A stretch of DNA of 6,566 bases from Candidatus Woesearchaeota archaeon (GTDB lineage Archaea > Nanobdellota > Nanobdellia > Woesearchaeales > 21-14-0-10-32-9): NCBI GenBank assembly GCA_003560545.1, contig PWLK01000011.1:1-6566 (forward strand). The letters run 5' to 3'. Positions 5,481 through 6,566 of this stretch are shown one piece after another. Position 1 is the stretch's first letter, and each line of letters starts with the position of its first letter. A program made the translations under genes and the position numbers. Below the pieces are notes generated by a model. It saw nothing but the letters and a program-made list of their open reading frames with translations. It was not told the origin of the DNA and did not search any database.

Positions 5481-6566
5481 AGAATATTACGCTTATTACG
5501 TCCCTGTCAATTTTTCCTTCTACTGACTTGATTTTTTCCTTTAGTTCTTCGTCGAGGGATGCGTGCTTTATTTGTTCCAGTAAGTCAAGGATTTGCCTTA
5601 TATACCTGACTATGTCTCCTTCGCTTAAAGTGCTGTACCCGAGCAAGTCTGCGAATTCTATTCCGTTATACCATTCTTTGAGGAATGTTTCTATTATGAA
5701 TAGTTTGTGCTCTTGGAAGTACCTGTTCAGGGTTTTGTTTTTCTTTGCTATTTTGTATATTTTATTCGAGGATTTCTTTGTTTCTACTTTGAATTTAGTA
5801 TTCCTTTTTTCTTCCAGGACTATCCTGCCTGCTACGACTAGTATGTCTATCTCGTTAAGTTCTTTTGTTATGCTTGTGCAGAATAGCTCTGTTACAAGCA
5901 GTTCTTCCGTGTAAATTCTGGATGCGAATAATCCTTTCTCTGTCAGTTCGTCTTCTTCTGTGATGTAGCCTTCGCGGACAAGCTTTTTTTTCTTTTTGTT
6001 GAAACTATTCGTGATTCGCTGTGCTCCTTTTCTTCCGCCTTGCTGGTATGAGTAAAAGCTGCTTTTGAGGATGATGTTTCTTTCTTCTTCGTTGTGGCTG
6101 TGTATCAGGTTCAGGATTGTGTTATAGGATAATTTGAACTGGGAGTTCAGTGGTTCGGAATCACTTTCTGTTATGCTTTTGACTTTGTTCACGTCCGTCG
6201 TGGTTCTTTCTATTACGCTTACAACGAATCCTTCTTTGTCTATTCCTCTTCTTCCGGCTCTTCCTGCTAATTGGAAGTATTCTTTGCTGTTCAGGTATCT
6301 GAAGTTGATCCCGTCGAATTTCTCTAAGGAGTCGAAGCACACTGTTTTTGCGGGCATGTTTATGCCGACGGCGAAGGTTTCTGTTGCGAACAATACTTTT
6401 ACGAGGCCTTCTGCGAACAGGTTCTCTACGATTTCTTTTAGGACGGGTAGCATGCCTGCGTGGTGGAATGCTATTCCTTTAGACAGGCATTCTCTTAATA
6501 GTTTTGTTGTCTTTAAATTATGCACTGATGAATCAGTGTTCCTCAGCCTTTCTCTTACAAGGCTTG
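5479..6566 (-). CDS. Ski2/Mtr4-like superfamily 2 helicase, C-terminal part (N-terminus outside window)
   Basis: The frame is open to the right edge, so only the last 361 residues are seen. The GTG near 6525 is internal, not a start. Numbering visible residues from the edge: HHAGMLPVLK at 33-42 (motif IV region), ATETFAVGINMPAKTV at 60-75 (motif V), SLEKFDG at 79-85, and QLAGRAGRRGID at 98-109 (motif VI, arginine fingers). PLNSQFKLSYNTILNL (138-153) begins the winged-helix part, as in Mtr4 and Ski2. LVTELFCTSI (223-232) and a final ~90-residue helical segment match the DSHCT domain. These signatures fit RNA helicases of the Ski2/Mtr4 branch better than the DNA helicase Hel308. Only about 20 residues lie where Mtr4 and Ski2 carry the large arch insertion. 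RNA unwinding in decay or processing is the likely role. Motifs I-III are outside the window and unchecked. Confidence 0.9.
   Translation of the reverse strand, partial: SLVRERLRNTDSSVHNLKTTKLLRECLSKGIAFHHAGMLPVLKEIVENLFAEGLVKVLFATETFAVGINMPAKTVCFDSLEKFDGINFRYLNSKEYFQLAGRAGRRGIDKEGFVVSVIERTTTDVNKVKSITESDSEPLNSQFKLSYNTILNLIHSHNEEERNIILKSSFYSYQQGGRKGAQRITNSFNKKKKKLVREGYITEEDELTEKGLFASRIYTEELLVTELFCTSITKELNEIDILVVAGRIVLEEKRNTKFKVETKKSSNKIYKIAKKNKTLNRYFQEHKLFIIETFLKEWYNGIEFADLLGYSTLSEGDIVRYIRQILDLLEQIKHASLDEELKEKIKSVEGKIDRDVISVIF

Noticed and set aside
5528..5914. Plus-strand open frame of 128 codons inside the helicase region.
   Set aside because: It is the antisense of the helicase C-terminal domain, Ser/Phe-rich as expected for such a shadow.
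1..6566. CRISPR arrays, tRNA/rRNA genes, insertion sequences, attachment sites, defence or toxin-antitoxin modules.
   Set aside because: None seen. The window reads as ordinary metabolic and informational genes, apart from the unusual presence of the OPPP operon.

Overview
The window looks like a piece of a low-GC archaeal chromosome. The promoters have archaeal TATA-like elements (for example 1075-1090, 4040-4047 and 5130-5137), the ribosome binding sites are GGTG-type, and the TyrRS, PRC-barrel protein and Ski2/Mtr4-like helicase are of archaeal/eukaryotic style. The small two-helix membrane protein at the left resembles, from memory, hypothetical proteins common in DPANN archaea (Woesearchaeota/Pacearchaeota-like). 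I therefore favour a DPANN-type archaeon, but the sequence alone does not fix the lineage.

Layout, left to right. Positions 1-113 hold no gene I can support. A 71-residue, two-helix membrane protein lies on the minus strand (114-329). It diverges from a flavodoxin-fold NAD(P)H-dependent FMN/quinone reductase on the plus strand (470-1045), and the 140-bp gap carries the promoters of both. A T-rich stop and a new TATA box follow. Next come three genes joined by 4-nt ATGA overlaps: 6-phosphogluconate dehydrogenase (gnd, 1127-2020), 6-phosphogluconolactonase (pgl, 2017-2703) and glucose-6-phosphate dehydrogenase (zwf, 2700-4025). A tyrosyl-tRNA synthetase (tyrS) follows. It is probably read from ATG 4070 as a leaderless transcript. 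Then comes a PRC-barrel protein (5195-5458). The window closes with the C-terminal part of a Ski2/Mtr4-like helicase on the minus strand (5479 to the right edge), convergent with the PRC-barrel gene across 20 bp of pyrimidines.

The central cluster encodes the entire oxidative branch of the pentose phosphate pathway: glucose-6-phosphate to 6-phosphogluconolactone to 6-phosphogluconate to ribulose-5-phosphate plus CO2. It should yield two reduced nicotinamides per turn, probably NADPH judging by the gnd cofactor motif. Most archaea lack this classical Zwf/Pgl/Gnd route and make pentoses by the reverse ribulose monophosphate or non-oxidative routes. A compact, translationally coupled zwf-pgl-gnd operon is therefore the most notable thing here. 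The neighbouring flavin reductase is a plausible NADPH consumer, but it appears to be a separate transcription unit.

Other points of note are the strongly eukaryote-like TyrRS, a divergent Zwf (DHYLAKE in place of DHYLGKE, and a changed pre-catalytic loop), and an apparently arch-less Mtr4/Ski2-type helicase. I saw no CRISPR array, tRNA, rRNA, insertion sequence, toxin-antitoxin or defence locus.
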